64,000 nt of DNA from Eutypa lata. Lineage: Eukaryota; Ascomycota; Sordariomycetes; Xylariales; Diatrypaceae. Every line of letters starts with the position of its first letter. Position 1 is the first letter of the stretch. Made by a program: the position numbers and the translations under genes. Of this stretch, positions 44,377-58,200 are shown piece by piece. The notes beneath the pieces are model-generated. The model made no database searches, was not told the DNA's origin, and saw only the letters and a list, made by a program, of their open reading frames with translations. The stretch spans positions 2,170,001 to 2,234,000 of the forward strand of contig JAKULF010000011.1 in NCBI GenBank assembly GCA_022661535.1. Reading direction: 5' to 3'.

Positions 44377-45277
44377 ACGGAATATTCAACTGAGCTTGCT
44401 TATATTATAATACATCATAACTACCCTGGGTACTGATAGAAGAATAACTGCCTCTGCCCCGTATATAATCTAAGCTAGAGTTTAGAAGTGTATACTGCAA
44501 CACAATAAAACTTCTAAAAGATTGATCTCGGCCAACAAATGAGCTAGTCTAGTTGACGTCACTAGAAAGCTTAATCTAGATATGCATTACTCAAGAACTG
44601 CATGACATGATGAACAATGATAGACTGACTTTAATGTTACAATTGAGCACAGAAGCCAGAGTAGGTACTTACTTAAGTAGGTGGGTATGTTAGTAGGCAT
44701 GCCATGCACAACAATATGAATGGGACCCCGCGTTAGATGCAAGCGCGTTAATTGATCCGTTAATATGGGGTTTCTATGGTTGATTAGGTAACTGGACTGA
44801 ATCAATTATTAAGAGGTTACAGGCAACAATGCCCTAAAAAGGAGGCTTGTCTGCTTGCACAGACCTTACCAGGTGGTTTACCTTGACGTGCAGCTGCTGA
44901 AAGACAAACTACAGGGGATTGGGTTTAATTGATCCTAGCTGTGTTTTTTCACGCGCTAAGTAGGTTGAACGCGCTTTCACATAAAAACAGCGCGTCTTTA
45001 CATATAAGAACCCTTAACTTCCACTTTACCTGTGGTATTTTCATCTCAGTCTTCCATTCATCACCACCAAAACAACAACACACAGCAGGCCGGGCCATAA
45101 TAATAGATACCCCTTGCATTTACATTTCTTCTTCATACAGGCTGCTGTAATACGAAGTACTTGATCAAGCAACTTCATATCGTAAATCACACTCTTCTTC
45201 TTGTACATCAGTCCCGACTTTTCAACCCCACCATCCTCCCCTTCCACGGGCCATTCCATACCCCGTGTCCCTTCACT
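44377..45277. other. Intergenic with RNR1 promoter
   Basis: No gene is supported. The 340 bp before the RNR1 start contain the ACGCGC cluster listed separately and a pyrimidine-rich leader ending in CTTCACT before the ATG. Confidence 0.55.
44951..44995. promoter_or_regulatory. Cluster of three MCB-like (ACGCG) elements upstream of RNR1
   Basis: ACGCGC occurs at 44951-44956 and 44969-44974, and its reverse complement GCGCGT at 44990-44995, about 280-330 bp before the RNR1 start codon. ACGCG is the core of the MluI cell-cycle box bound by MBF in yeasts, which drives RNR genes at G1/S. The match in position and spacing is seen; binding is inferred. Confidence 0.55.
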
Positions 45278-48221
45278 ATGTATGTCAAGAAGCGTGGTAT
45301 GTTCAATTCTATCTACCCTTGCAATGTGATGTCAAGCCAGAAGTGACTAAATAATTTTATAGACGGACGCCAAGAGCGTGTTCAGTTCGACAAGATCACA
45401 GCTCGTGTCTCTAGACTGTGTTACGGTCTAGATGCCGATCATGTCGACCCCGTTGCCATTACTCAGAAGGTTATCTCCGGTGTCTATGGAGGTGTCACCA
45501 CAGTACAGCTTGACGATCTCGTAAGTTCCCTTAAGCAAGTTAACAGTCGTCATGTCACGTCACGATCACTACTAACATTCCTATTTCTACGTAGGCAGCC
45601 GAGACCGCCGCTTACATGACTGTCACACATCCCGACTATGCCATTCTAGCAGCCCGTATTGCTGTTTCCAACCTACACAAGCAGACCAAGAAGCAATGGT
45701 CAGCTGTCGTCAGTGACCTATACCACTATGTCAACTCCAAGAATGGCAAGCACTCGCCCATGATCTCCCAGGAGACGTACGAGTGTGTCATGAAGCACAA
45801 AGATGAGCTCGATTCTGCTATTGTCTATGACCGAGACTTCAACTACCAGTATTTCGGCTTCAAGACTTTAGAGCGTTCGTACCTCCTAAAACTCGATGGC
45901 AAGATTGCCGAGAGACCGCAGCACATGATTATGCGTGTTGCTGTTGGCATCTGGGGTGACGATGTCGAGAAGGTCCTTGAGACCTACAACCTTATGTCAA
46001 TGAAGTATTTCACACATGCCTCGCCAACTCTATTCAATGCTGGTACTCCCCAGCCCCAGCTCTCGTCTTGCTTCCTTGTCGACATGAAGGAAGACAGCAT
46101 TGATGGGATTTATGATACCCTCAAGACCTGCGCCATGATCTCCAAGATGGCTGGCGGTATTGGCCTGAACGTCCATCGGATCCGTGCCACTGGTTCCTAT
46201 ATTGCCGGCACTAACGGCACTTCGAACGGTATCGTTCCCATGCTTCGTGTCTTCAATAACACTGCAAGATACGTTGATCAGGGTGGCAACAAGCGACCAG
46301 GTGCTTTTGCCATCTACCTTGAGCCATGGCATTCGGATGTCTTTGAGTTCCTTGACCTCCGCAAGAACCACGGTAAGGAGGAGGTCCGTGCTCGTGATCT
46401 CTTCCTTGCTTTGTGGATCCCTGATCTCTTCATGAAGCGTGTTGAGAAGAATGGAGAGTGGACTCTGATGTGCCCTAACGAGTGTCCTGGTCTCGCTGAT
46501 GTCTATGGCGATGAGTTCGAGGCACTGTATGAGAAATATGAGGCTGAGGGTCGTGGTCGTCTGAAGCTCAAGGCCCAGAAGCTATGGTATGCCATCCTCG
46601 AGGCTCAGACCGAGACTGGCAACCCCTTCATGCTCTACAAGGATCATGCCAACCGCAAGAGTAACCAGAAGAATTTGGGTACCATCCGTAGCTCTAACCT
46701 CTGCACTGAGATTATCGAGTACTGCGCACCGGACGAGGTTGCTGTCTGCAACTTGGCTTCTATCTCCCTGCCATCTTTCGTTGACTACAACAACAGTGTC
46801 TATGACTTCCAGAAGTTGCACGAGGTCACCCAAGTGATTGTCCGCAACTTGAACAAGATCATCGATGTCAACTACTACCCCGTCCAGGAAGCACGCAACA
46901 GCAACATGCGACATCGCCCGATCGGTCTTGGTGTTCAAGGTCTTGCTGATGCCTTCCTAGCCCTCCGCATGCCTTTTGAGTCTCCAGAAGCTAGGCAGCT
47001 CAACAAGCAGATCTTTGAAACCATGTACCATGCCGCTTTGACTGCGTCGATGAACATCGCCAAGGTTGAAGGTCCTTACTCAACCTATGAGGGCTCTCCT
47101 GTCTCCCAGGGTGTCCTTCAATATGACATGTGGAACGTCACTCCCTCTGATCTCTGGGACTGGGATTCCCTCAAGGAGCAGATTAAGCAGAACGGTATCC
47201 GCAACAGCTTGTTGATGGCTCCCATGCCGACTGCCAGCACATCCCAGATCTTGGGTAACAACGAATGCTTCGAGCCCTACACCTCTAACATCTACCAGCG
47301 TCGTGTGCTTGCCGGCGAATTCCAGGTTGTCAACCCCTGGTTGCTCAAGGACCTCGTTGACATGGGTCTCTGGTCGGATGGCATGAAGAACCGTATTATC
47401 GCAGAAGGCGGTTCAATCCAGAACATTCCTAACATCCCCGCTGATGTCAAGGCTCTGTACAAGACCGTCTGGGAAATCTCCCAGCGGACTGTCGTTCAGA
47501 TGGCTGCTGACCGTGGTGCTTTCATCGACCAGAGTCAGTCTTTGAACATTCACATGAGGGACCCTACCATGGGCAAAATCACCAGTATGCACTTCGCCGG
47601 CTGGAAACTTGGTCTCAAGACGGGCATGTATTACCTCCGTACGCAAGCTGCTGCTCAGCCCATTCAGTTCACCGTCGACCAAGAAGCTCTCAAGATTGCC
47701 GACTCTCCGTCAACAAGAATTGGCGCCCTTAAGAAGCGAGCCCCGCCATCGGGTAGCTACACTTCTACCCATTCTCCCCCAGCAGCAAAGCCCATGTATG
47801 CTAAGCCAGGTGTTACCAACAACCTCAACGGTGCTGGTCCAAATGGAATCCCGACTCCCAGCACAACACCTCCCCCTATCAAGGAGGCTAAGGCACCTCG
47901 GCCAACAGCGTCTCCGTCAAAGGCTCCTGCCTTCAAGGCGGACGTGGATGAGGGCGAGAGTCCCAAGGCCCTACCCACCGAACCAACAGAGACCCCTAAG
48001 GCAGAGGAGCTGCCAGAGTCAGCCCTCGAAGGAGCCAAGTCCCCATCACAAGACGAGGACAAGACAGAGAAGAGCAAGGAACGTGAGTTCGATATTTACG
48101 CTGATGCCGTTCTAGCATGTAAGTTACCCATCCAATGTATCTTATCTCTCATTGCGTTACTAATAATATCTTAACAGGCAGCATTGAGAACCCCGAGTCC
48201 TGCGTGATGTGCAGCGGTTAA
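45278..48221 (+). CDS. RNR1: Ribonucleoside-diphosphate reductase large subunit (four exons)
   Basis: Exons are 45278-45296, 45363-45520, 45595-48118 and 48178-48221, giving 914 residues. The first exon encodes only six and a third codons (M-Y-V-K-K-R). Introns have donors GTATGT, GTAAGT and GTAAGT. The N-terminal ATP cone ([13 protein letters not shown]) precedes the barrel. Catalytic residues are Cys218 (S-S-C-F-L), the N-L-C-T-E cluster with Asn427, Cys429 and Glu431, and Cys444 (A-V-C-N-L). The C-terminal redox pair C-V-M-C comes from the last exon. The enzyme makes deoxyribonucleotides from ribonucleoside diphosphates together with the small subunit, in the cytosol, and limits DNA synthesis. 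A Pro/Ala/Lys-rich linker of about 120 residues joins the body to the swinging C-terminal tail. An MCB-like cluster upstream fits G1/S control. Confidence 0.97.
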
Positions 48222-51023
48222 GCCGACCCGGTTGGGTTACCGATTGCCTAAATTAGATATGGATAATGATGCGTGATGGTTGAGACGATAGTTGACGAAC
48301 AACAACAATGGATGGATATAATGCGGCGGGCTATTTCTACTACTATAACAACAACACTACATTTTACTGAGGAGGTGCTTCCCCTATAGACCTGGCGCTT
48401 TTTCTGTTTTGCCGGGGAGCCTTGTCCACTTATGTGGTCACGAGAGAGAGGCACTGAGAGGGAGACAAGGGAATTGCATATTGACGCATCAATGCATTTG
48501 TATGACGAGACGGCAGGTTGGCGCCGTCTATTATTGGCATAAACCCCCAGCTTTTGCCTGTACTGTATGGATTCTGGGCTTATATTACCTCAGGTTAGGG
48601 TTGCCTATGTATTTTTGTCTGAGATAGGTTTTTCGTTATTCAGACTATTGAGTTTTAAACCGTTCTCGGCACCTTCTTTGACACGTGTGTGTGTGTGTGT
48701 ATGATGGTCTCGTCTTTCGTCTACCTCTGTGTATGCAAGGGGTGACCTTGTTCATGTAGGATGAAGTGTCCATTTCTATAAACAGGGCCTTCTATCTCTA
48801 TACTGACCTACCTATGTATTTTGTCCGTTGTAGTTAACAAGTGAGTGAACATAGTATATAACACCAGGCTTGTATTGCTAGTAGAAGGGAAAATATTCAC
48901 GAAGCATCCATCCATGTATCAACAGCTCCTCGTTACGGAGGTTCCTGCTTTAAAAAAAAAGCACTTGGTCCTACCCAGACCTAGCTTGAGAATATTTATC
49001 AATATACCTAACTAAGTATGTCAGGTAAGTAGGTATTATCTTAGACAATCTATCAAGCTAGTCTAGCCAGCAAATCATTTGGTGATAATGTCGAAAGTTC
49101 AAAACCAGGAATTCCTTTCTTATGGTGGTTTGTGACAATTACTGCATACGAAAGCAAAGGTTTATATGTATATATATGTGTGTGAATAATGAATGATTCT
49201 GTGCTGGTATAACAGCAAGAATTCACACAAGAATGTTAAATCTCGTAAAGGTTTGACGAAATATTTGTATGGCCTTAGACTACAATTTCACACTGGCTTT
49301 TTTCTCTCTTAGTCTTGTACAACCTTAGAAGTCCCTTACGTTACAAAACGTATTATATTCGGTGTCTGATATCACTATTTGGTATTGTATTGTATTATTA
49401 AAGGAAGGCGGGTTAAATAAAGGGGCAGAAAGTGAGGAATGAAAAGAGAAAGGGGTTAAGGAAGTGAAATAACAGTTTTGCCTTATTATTGCTCAAAACC
49501 GGTGTTTATTTAAAGAGTTAATTTGTTTTCACCTCTCCTTGAGTATATAATGAGTGATTACCTTGTCCTACTCTGTTTCCCCCCTCCCCCTTCCCGGCCA
49601 CTTGTAAATATATTACACTGTATTCAATACGTGGGAGTTATATCGGTATACGAGAGGATTTAAGGAGATACGTTGAAAATGTCACAAGAGGTAGCATTAT
49701 AGAACGAACAGTCTCTAAAGGAGAATTGAGAATTACATCAACCACAGCCCCGACAGGGAATAATGGCCTTGGTAACAATAATATTGAATGCTTTCGGAAG
49801 GCCAGCGAACTCTATTATGTGCTGTATAACTCCGTTATAAACTTATCTATCAGGTAGACTCTCATACCTCATACTCCATCCCAATAATTACATGACTCCC
49901 ACCTCTGGGGAGTCCTAATGATTCCGCAAAACGAATAAAACGAACCACCTAGCTACTTATCTAGGCAGTCGTACGGAATATTGTTTGCTTGGTTGTTTGC
50001 TTGGTTGCTTGCTTGCTCGCTAGCAAGAAACATAACGAGACCTTGAGGACCAACGGTGAAGGAAAGGAACAAGAGATAACCGAACTCTCCTCATACAGAT
50101 CGAGGTGAACCCATCCATCCCGGCCGTAGGGGTTCTCTGTAAAGCATCCACTGATGCTGTCACGCTTTGGGGGAAGTCCACACGTGGATATATATTATTG
50201 AGTGCGATTGCCTGGTTGACCGAGTCTTGCTTTGCATGATGGTAGGCAAAGCGTGTATTGTATGGGACGGGAGAATAACTCAGCCACGACAAGACTGGAG
50301 ATTTCGATGCGAAACCCCGTATTGCCGGTCTACGAAGACTCACCTAAAGCAAGCTGACTGGTTCAAAACAACTACCTAACTAACTAACTAGAGGATGCCC
50401 GGTTCTGGGCCCAGGATACTATGTGTCTACATCATGTAGGGAAGGCAACAAGAGTTGTCACCTCTATACTAACTAACACATCTTTGTCTCACACATATGT
50501 ATGTAGCTATGGTCTATCTATACATCGATAGCACCTCTTGTCTCTTATGCTGCCGAGCCTGGCCACTAACACTAGACTCTTCACGTAAAAGAAACAGAGA
50601 CGCCTAACATTGATTGCCTCGAGATAGAAGTTTCAACAACACCACAACACTGGAGTTGGCTTCTTCTACGTCCATCTATCGAACTTAAAGTTCATACCTA
50701 TATCTTGGGACAGGCTATAATTCTCACCCATAGCTTCTGCCTCTATTCGGCCCTCCGTGGATAAGCTATTGCTCAATAGGAGAAAGAGGCGAAACCACAA
50801 TTAGTAGTAGTAGTAACAATACGAGAAGCAAGAGAAGCACAGCTCAGCTCCGTCCAGCTCAGCTCATGGCGACTACCTAGGTAGGTATGCATGTCATCGC
50901 ACTACCGTATAGATAATAGATAGATAGAGTAGAATGCATATATGATTCAGATACTACTATGCAATCGATGTAGATCACCGTTGCAATATCTCCGCATCGG
51001 CTGCGCTACCCATCCATCCATCT

Positions 51024-51050
51024 ATCTACCTACCTACCTACCTACCTACT
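51024..51050. repeat. (CTAC)n tetranucleotide array
   Basis: Six CTAC/TACC units follow CATC and TATC units. A second array of the same unit is at 51612-51637. Confidence 0.9.
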
Positions 51051-51521
51051 AGCCTACCTCCGGTCGATCATCAAAAGCTAGCCAGGAGTGTTTCAAGCCA
51101 ACTGAAACTAATAGGTACTATAGTCTAGCTTCCCAAGCCTCCCTTCCTTTACCCACTTCGTATAGGAAGATCCGGGAGCTAGCTAAGCGATGCAAGTATG
51201 TATGTAATCAGACTAAATTTGATTAGACACAATACGTACGTACGTACATCCATAGCACATATGGATGTAGCTAGGTTAATTAGTTAGTTAGATAGATCTA
51301 CATGCTATGTAGGTAGGTATGTATGCATGTAGGTACCTACTTACTCTACCACAAGCGGCCTTGGAGGCTGGCCCGGTGAACGGCAACGAACGATGCTCGT
51401 TCCCCGGACCGAAGGTGTGGTTCATGGTATAGCGTGGTGTGTTGTGGTGTGGTGCTGCGCCACGGATTTATAGGATGTTGCTAGTTAAGTAGGTAAGTTG
51501 ACTACCTCGGGGACGACACTT

Positions 51522-51549
51522 CCGCCACCACCACCACCACCACCATCAC
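51522..51549. repeat. (CAC)n trinucleotide repeat
   Basis: About eight CAC/CCA units with one CAT variant, in non-coding DNA. Confidence 0.85.
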
Positions 51550-51611
51550 CGGGGGATTTGCTCCTTGAGATGCTTTCTCTGACCTTCTTGGTGGAGAGAA
51601 AGAGGTATGTG

Positions 51612-51637
51612 CCTACCTACCTACCTACCTACCTACC
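51612..51637. repeat. (CTAC)n tetranucleotide array, second copy
   Basis: Six CTAC/TACC units, matching the array at 51024-51050. Confidence 0.9.
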
Positions 51638-52190
51638 CACACACTGTGCAGTACACTTGAGAGTATGTATGGTAACTGCTTATATATCCAACTAAATAGT
51701 ACGTATAAATACAGGTGAAAGATTGTGGAGGGCAACCAGAGCTGAACCCCATGCACCACCACCCCCGGACCACACGGCCAGTTACGTAGTCACAGTCACC
51801 TGTTCTCTCTTGTTGCGGGTAGGCAAGGCATATCGATATAATGGATGTGGTACAAGGCACCTACTTAGTTTTCGGGGTGAAGGTAGTGGTTGGTGAATAA
51901 TCGCTATCACGCTCATTTTTTTTTTTTTTTCATCTCGGGGAAAGAAGAGGAGAGGGTGGTGACAAGCAACTTACACACACACACATATGTAATTTTGGTA
52001 TGTATGCGCGTGTGTGCGCGTGTATGCGCGTGTCGGCTCTCTACATTACATCATGTAACGTATGTTATTGACTCACCTACTGCCTATCTACCTACCTACC
52101 TAGATGCTATACTATGCCATGCAGAGAGACAGAGTGTGTGCGTGTGTGTGGGCGTAGCAATCTCCGCGCTTGCTTCAAGCACTCACACAT

Positions 52191-52215
52191 TCACACACAC
52201 ACACACACACACACC
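52191..52215. repeat. (CA)n dinucleotide repeat
   Basis: Twelve CA units. Confidence 0.9.
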
Positions 52216-52478
52216 CTTATATAGATTCATGCACACGAAATGTTTCAAGGTTTCACGGGGAGGGAAAAAAGCAAGGAAAGAACGCGTCTCGCGTCGTCCG
52301 TTTTACCCGCGAGTCGCAGTAGCAGCAGACGGAAGGGCATACCGGTATGTAGAGAAGCAACATGTGATTCATGGGTTGGGTGTGTTGGATTTACGTGTGT
52401 TTCGAGCTGCTAACTACATACCTACCTAGGTAACTAGAGTACTTGCCTTACTGCGAGGTGCGGGAAGACAGTGAATTC

Positions 52479-52503
52479 GTGGTGGTGGTGGTGGTGGTGG
52501 TGA
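52479..52503. repeat. (GTG)n trinucleotide repeat
   Basis: Eight GTG units; flanking GGT/GAT variants continue to about 52530. Confidence 0.9.
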
Positions 52504-53601
52504 TGGTGCTGAATCATGATGGTGGTTGGCGGTGGTAAGCAGTGAGTGATTGATGTCCGTAGCAAGTACGTATGTACGTAGGTAGGCCTTATCTTGCATC
52601 TGAACGTGCTTCCGATGGATAGATGTGTGGATGGGGGGATAGGACGAATGAACGGGCGAGGAGGAGGAGGAGGGGGGGGGCTATAATGCGGAGGGGCGGT
52701 TAAGAAGCTAATAGGAGGGGATTTCCTCTATGTGTCTTGCCTTTCTTGTCTTTCTGATTTGATGATTACTTGTTTGTGGTATTCTACGTATTCTACTTGT
52801 TACAGACATACATACATATGTTCGAGATTGCAGCGGAACATGCGCGTGCTTGTAGGCAGATATGTAGCTATGTAGGATACCTATGTAGGGTAAGCAGGTA
52901 AGTAGAGCTCTTGTCCTTGGTAGTCAAGTTGATGGTGGCGGCACGCGGTGATCGCGGTAGTGGTAGGTAGTGGTCGTGTGGGGAAAACACGGCCGGCACT
53001 TGCGGAGATGCTGGTTCATAAGTGGTGGTTGATAAGGAAGGGTGTTGATTTGATTGACGGCAGTGATACAACTATTACGATGGAGCTTCCCTAACTGTCC
53101 ATAACACCCTCTACCATACCTCGTCTTACTTACATACTTACTTTATACATACATACATCATGCACCCCATACTTTCTCCCATGTGGGAGACAAGAAGGGC
53201 ACATGCGGAGGAGGCGCATCTCATCTCATTCGAATGCGCCTATGGGGGCCTTAGATACGTACGTGTGTGCCTGGCGCTATCATATACAAAGTATTATATT
53301 TCGGGATGGTCGGATCGTTTGGGCGACGTCCTCTCTCCTTTCTCTTATTTGAGTATGTATCTATGTAACTAGCTGACTCGAAGATACATACATAGATTCG
53401 CGACGCACTTCTTGCTGTAGATAACTATGTAGAAGATGATCTACTTCACTAGCAGCCCGGACTAATTACTATCTAGTATTGTACATACTTTAATTCTAAT
53501 GTCTATTAATGGAGGTGGGACGTTCAAGTTACGCTACTGTACATCATAGTAAGTAATTCCGTGACGCGTTCTTTCTTCCGCGACATGGCGCCTAGAAGTT
53601 A

Positions 53602-53692
53602 GTGTGTATGTGTGTGTGTGTGTGTCTGTGTGTGCGTGTGTCTGTGTGTGCGTGTGTCTGTGTGTGCGTGTGTCTGTGTGTGCGCGCGCGAG
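53602..53692. repeat. (TG)n tract with a 16-bp higher-order repeat
   Basis: A TG run passes into four copies of TGTGTCTGTGTGTGCG, then ends in CGCGCGCG. The higher-order unit shows that a mutated TG block was itself duplicated. The short open frames here are artefacts of the repeat. Confidence 0.9.
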
Positions 53693-55238
53693 TGTGGCTG
53701 GTGGGTTGCATGGCTAAGACGACTTGTTGCTGCTCTGCTGCCATCTCGAAGGAGAAGGCGAAGGCGGATATGGCGGATTTGTTACATGTTAGTAGGGAGA
53801 TGGAAGAGTAAAAAAAAACACACAACAACAACCACCATCTCTTCCGGCGCAAATCAACCTCCTATACATACCCAGACGCATACGCATACGCGATAAAACA
53901 AGTGTGGCTCGTATGTCTCGAAATAGCAGCCCTCTCAGCTGCAACAAGCCGGTTTTAGCCTATCACATGTCAAAGAGAGGGGAGGCAACTTCATTAGTTA
54001 GGGGAGCTAACTGGTAAGCTGGCTGGCTAGAGGTCTTGATCAAGGAGCAAACAAATAGACAAACAAACAAGTGTGATGCTGCTTGCTGACCAACAATTCG
54101 TCCGGTTGTGTGTTAGAATATGTTATCAGTGAATAATTAAACCAATCCATGGGAGAGCTGAATCAACGGTTATGAACCATGTCTTTGTCTTTCAAGTGTG
54201 TAGTAACTAATGACCAACTAAATAAGTCAACTAACTATGGATAGGAAAACCAGATCGAGATGGCTTTGTCGGAGGAGCACGGACATATTTCGAAACGAAA
54301 CTAGGTTGCTTAGATCTAACCATAGATGACGTGCAGATGCTTTCTTTGCGTAGATAATTTGGCTTATACCTAACTACATACATATTAGATGTATGTAAAA
54401 GGTATTGTTTGCGCGACCCGACCAGGGGGATATCGTTAACGCCTCGTGTGGTCCTTGGCAACATTGATTTGGTGTATGTACCGTGCCATCCCCTTTCCTT
54501 CTTATAATTGAGTTACCAAAGTGAACATTATAGGTATATATATTGGGATTGTTGATATCTCTATAATTTGGACTATATAGTACCCAGCATAATAAACTGA
54601 AGTGATAAATTTTGGTAACGAATTAACCGCTACAATCTCCTTCTATTCAGGAGGTACAATACAAAGAGTCGGAAGCTACCACAGAAAGAGGGGAGCGGGG
54701 AACTCTAACTTAACCACTTAACTACAACTAAACCATGTGGGGATGGTGATGCCGATCGAATACCTACGTACTGACCTAGACACCCCTGAGCTGGTAGACA
54801 CCTACTCATTCGATGATGCTTGGTAATTAATTATACGACCAGCCAATCAGACACAAATAGACGGCCAGATATATAGGCTGGTGGACGCGAGAGATTGACG
54901 AGAGACTCGAGGGGGCTCATTAATATAGATGTCAAATCGGCAAGATTCCTTTCCACCTTGGCATCCATTCGTCTAATTGATTTTCCTATAACGCAGTTAA
55001 AATATGATCTGGGCCTTTTATTGGCCGATCAGGTTATGTATGCCTGCCACACTACTACCTAACCTTCTCGTCTACCTTATAGGTAGCAGGGTAGGTACAT
55101 AGTAAGAAGGAGGGCGATAGGTCGGGGTCGAGGTCGGGGTCGGCCGTTGTTGAATGCACCTCAGCAATTCAGATCTCTCCGCTGCTGCATGTACGTATGT
55201 GGTAGGTGTATATGTACTCCGCATTTTCACCTGATCCT

Positions 55239-55261
55239 TTTCGATTTCGATTTCGATTTCG
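55239..55261. repeat. (TTTCGA)n hexanucleotide repeat
   Basis: Almost four TTTCGA units, in non-coding DNA. Confidence 0.85.
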
Positions 55262-58200
55262 GGTCCGGGGAAAGAAGGAAGTCCAAGCCCATACACACGG
55301 AGTTTTACGTCAAGGCGCATCTTCCCCAGTCCTCCCCCCTCCTCCAAAGAACCGTACATACATAGGAAGTTTTAGTGCCTACATAGGTATCAGGGTATGT
55401 AGTAACGGCGCATCTCTTAAGACGGCCGGATTTCTTACCACCACCCTAGTTTTAACCAAAGAAGCTTAGCTCGGCTTCGGTAAACCAATCTCGAGCAGCT
55501 ACTCGACGATCAATAATTAAAAATCAAGACGGCCTTCGGTTAGCATTCCTGGATTTCTCACAGGCTAATCCTACTCGGCGGCTAACCTATGTAAGACGAT
55601 ACGAGCGAGCGAGCCCAACAATCCGGCTCGCCCGGTTCTGCCACAAACATAAGGTAAGTTGCGCCGCTTGCGGGAACAACGATGTCGCGGTAGTCGGGGA
55701 CGGTAGGTTGTTCCTAAGATACATAGGTAGTTGGGTAGCTCATTCGAGACTCTCTACATAGTTATTAGTTGGTGGGAGGGCCAGGATCCATGTAGTAAGA
55801 CCTAGCTAAAGGAGCGCTATCACATTGAGATGATGCAAGATGACTATTCCATACATCTCCCATCCCATAGCTTGGTCTGTATCACCATCTTACCTAAGCT
55901 CTTTCACTATAGTAGCAAGGGTCCAATTAGGAGGGATCCGTTTCCCTGCAGGAGCGAGTGAGTGGTCCGAGCATGCACTACGCTGACTGGAATCACTGGT
56001 TGTATTATGCGGGGATGACAACCGCATCGTAGCAGTAGCAGTAGCAGCGGCCGGCGGGTAGGTGGAACTGGAAACATGCTACACCTCTTGCATACTGTCA
56101 TGATAAACTGTAAGCGCGCTTTGCTTCAGACAGCCCGGCACTCCGCAGGGGGTTTCGGTTCGAGATGCCAGCCAAGAAAGGGGGACTACCCTGAGAGTAA
56201 AGTAGGTATGTAGTAGACTCTATGTATGATGGACGAATTCGCCCCGGGAAGGACCGATAATCAGAAGCCCTGGGGCACAAAGTGCCAAAAAAACACTGGG
56301 CGATCTGATCTGTCATTTTTTTCGGCCGGGAATAGTTATTCGTCTCGGAGGGGAGCATAAGACGACCAAATAAGGACAGGGTTTGATGGGGACCACCTAT
56401 GTAGCGATGATCCCAACTGAACGGCGCTGGCGCGGGAACTTGGACGGCCACGGAATGAAATGCAGAGCTTCTGCAGAGTGCTGGGCCAAATGAAGTAATT
56501 GCCGGGAGCTACATATGTATGTAAGTATATTGGTTCTTCGCCTATCACAGACGTATGCGTTCAAACCTGATTGATTCCACGTGGCTGTCAACGGTGATAG
56601 GCGTTACGGTGATCGATCCTTGGTAATGGCTTCACGTAATTGGGCGAGAACGAGGCTCTTTTCGTCTTCGAGCAGTTAACTACTGGAGAGTTGGGTATGT
56701 TGTGCTATGCGACATTGCCAGTATAGGAAGCTATATTGCGATTATGTAGTCTAGGTAGATAAAGTAGCATGAAAACTTCAAGGTTCCTTCTAGTTAACAG
56801 TACGGAGTATAGGTAACCGGGCATCGACACACGTGACTTTGGTTTTTTCAGACAATTATTATAGTGTAGCGACAACTCCTGACCTAGCATGATCGGATGA
56901 ACCTATGTAGTGAGGACCTCATAGCTATACAAACTTACCTACCTACTTACCCAGCCGGATATCTTTAGGCCGGATATCCTCAACTAGGTCGTATGATGGT
57001 ATGTCCCTGAAAATGAGCTGCGCCGGGTTATCCGCTCGCATAGACCGTGATGATTTCTCTACATACACAGAGACTCTTCAAAACACATGAAACCCGATAA
57101 GAAGAGGAATTAATCAGCTCACTGACAGGATCTGCGATACATAGGCAGTAGTATGTAGTTACATGTTGACATGATTTGCACTTGGGTATGTGTTACGTAC
57201 TTAACGCAGGGGCCAACGGGTAATGCAGATCAAGTCGCTCCTTGATGCCTATCCCTGCACCATCGACGTAGTTATGTACATAATGTAGTACGATATCATC
57301 GATGCTCTAAGTTATTACGTACAATACAAACACATCAGCCTCTCAGTGGGTATTGATTCTCTGATATCAGACCTCATTTTGCGCGCGCATGCGACATCGC
57401 TACTGAATTTGAATAACATCTACATGCTTATGTATGTATAGAGCGTATAATGCTTTCCGCTGCCTCCGCCAGATCTTTACGATACCTGCCCAGAGCTCGA
57501 CATTGAACCATTCAACCTCAGAGGTTCAACGTGGATCCATAGAGTGCAGAGCTGAAAAAAAAAAAAAATCTCTGTTATACCTACATACTTATGCGTACGA
57601 CGTACGTTCCTTACAAGACGAGACAATGGAACTGCATGTGCATTGCATTCCCGATTGCCCGCCGCGTCACCGTTAAAGGCGCATCCAATTGCCATATGTA
57701 TTGGTGTTATTTGTCTTTTTTTCATGCTTCATCTCATCTTCTCTTCATATCCGATTTGTATAGCTACATCGAACGGGGGCGCAAATAATCATGGGTTTGC
57801 ATGGTTAGGAATAGCGTCATCTCTTCACTACAGATAGACAGGACGGACAGGGACAGCCTATATAGCTTGCATGCACACCACCCCATAACTACCTACCTAT
57901 AGGCGGCTCAGATGCATGGAGGCGACGCAGGTAAGTAGTAATTAGAAAGATCTAGACCGGAGAAGCTTCCGGACCGTCTGTGGTGAAGCTTGCATTCTGA
58001 ATATGATGTCTCACTTCTCTCCCCAGGCCGAATGGGGATAGTTCGTCTTGAAGCTTCACGTCACGGGCGTTGGCATAGGTTCGTAGTCATATCTGTTAAG
58101 TTCATGCAGGTAGCCGTGTAGGGATACAATTTTGAAGCATGGGTTTACGGGATGGATGCAGACGCAGTTCATACATGATACTCTAGAGTAGTAGTTAATA

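Noticed and set aside
51890..52429. A 179-codon plus-strand frame
   Set aside because: It runs through CA and TG repeats and a T run, has no family resemblance and no conserved-looking segment.
53602..53896. Cys/Val-rich open frames of 69-94 codons
   Set aside because: They are translations of the TG repeat in several frames.
56098..56170. GGTTCGAGATGCC resembling a tRNA T-loop
   Set aside because: The flanking five bases do not pair as a T-stem and no other arm can be drawn.
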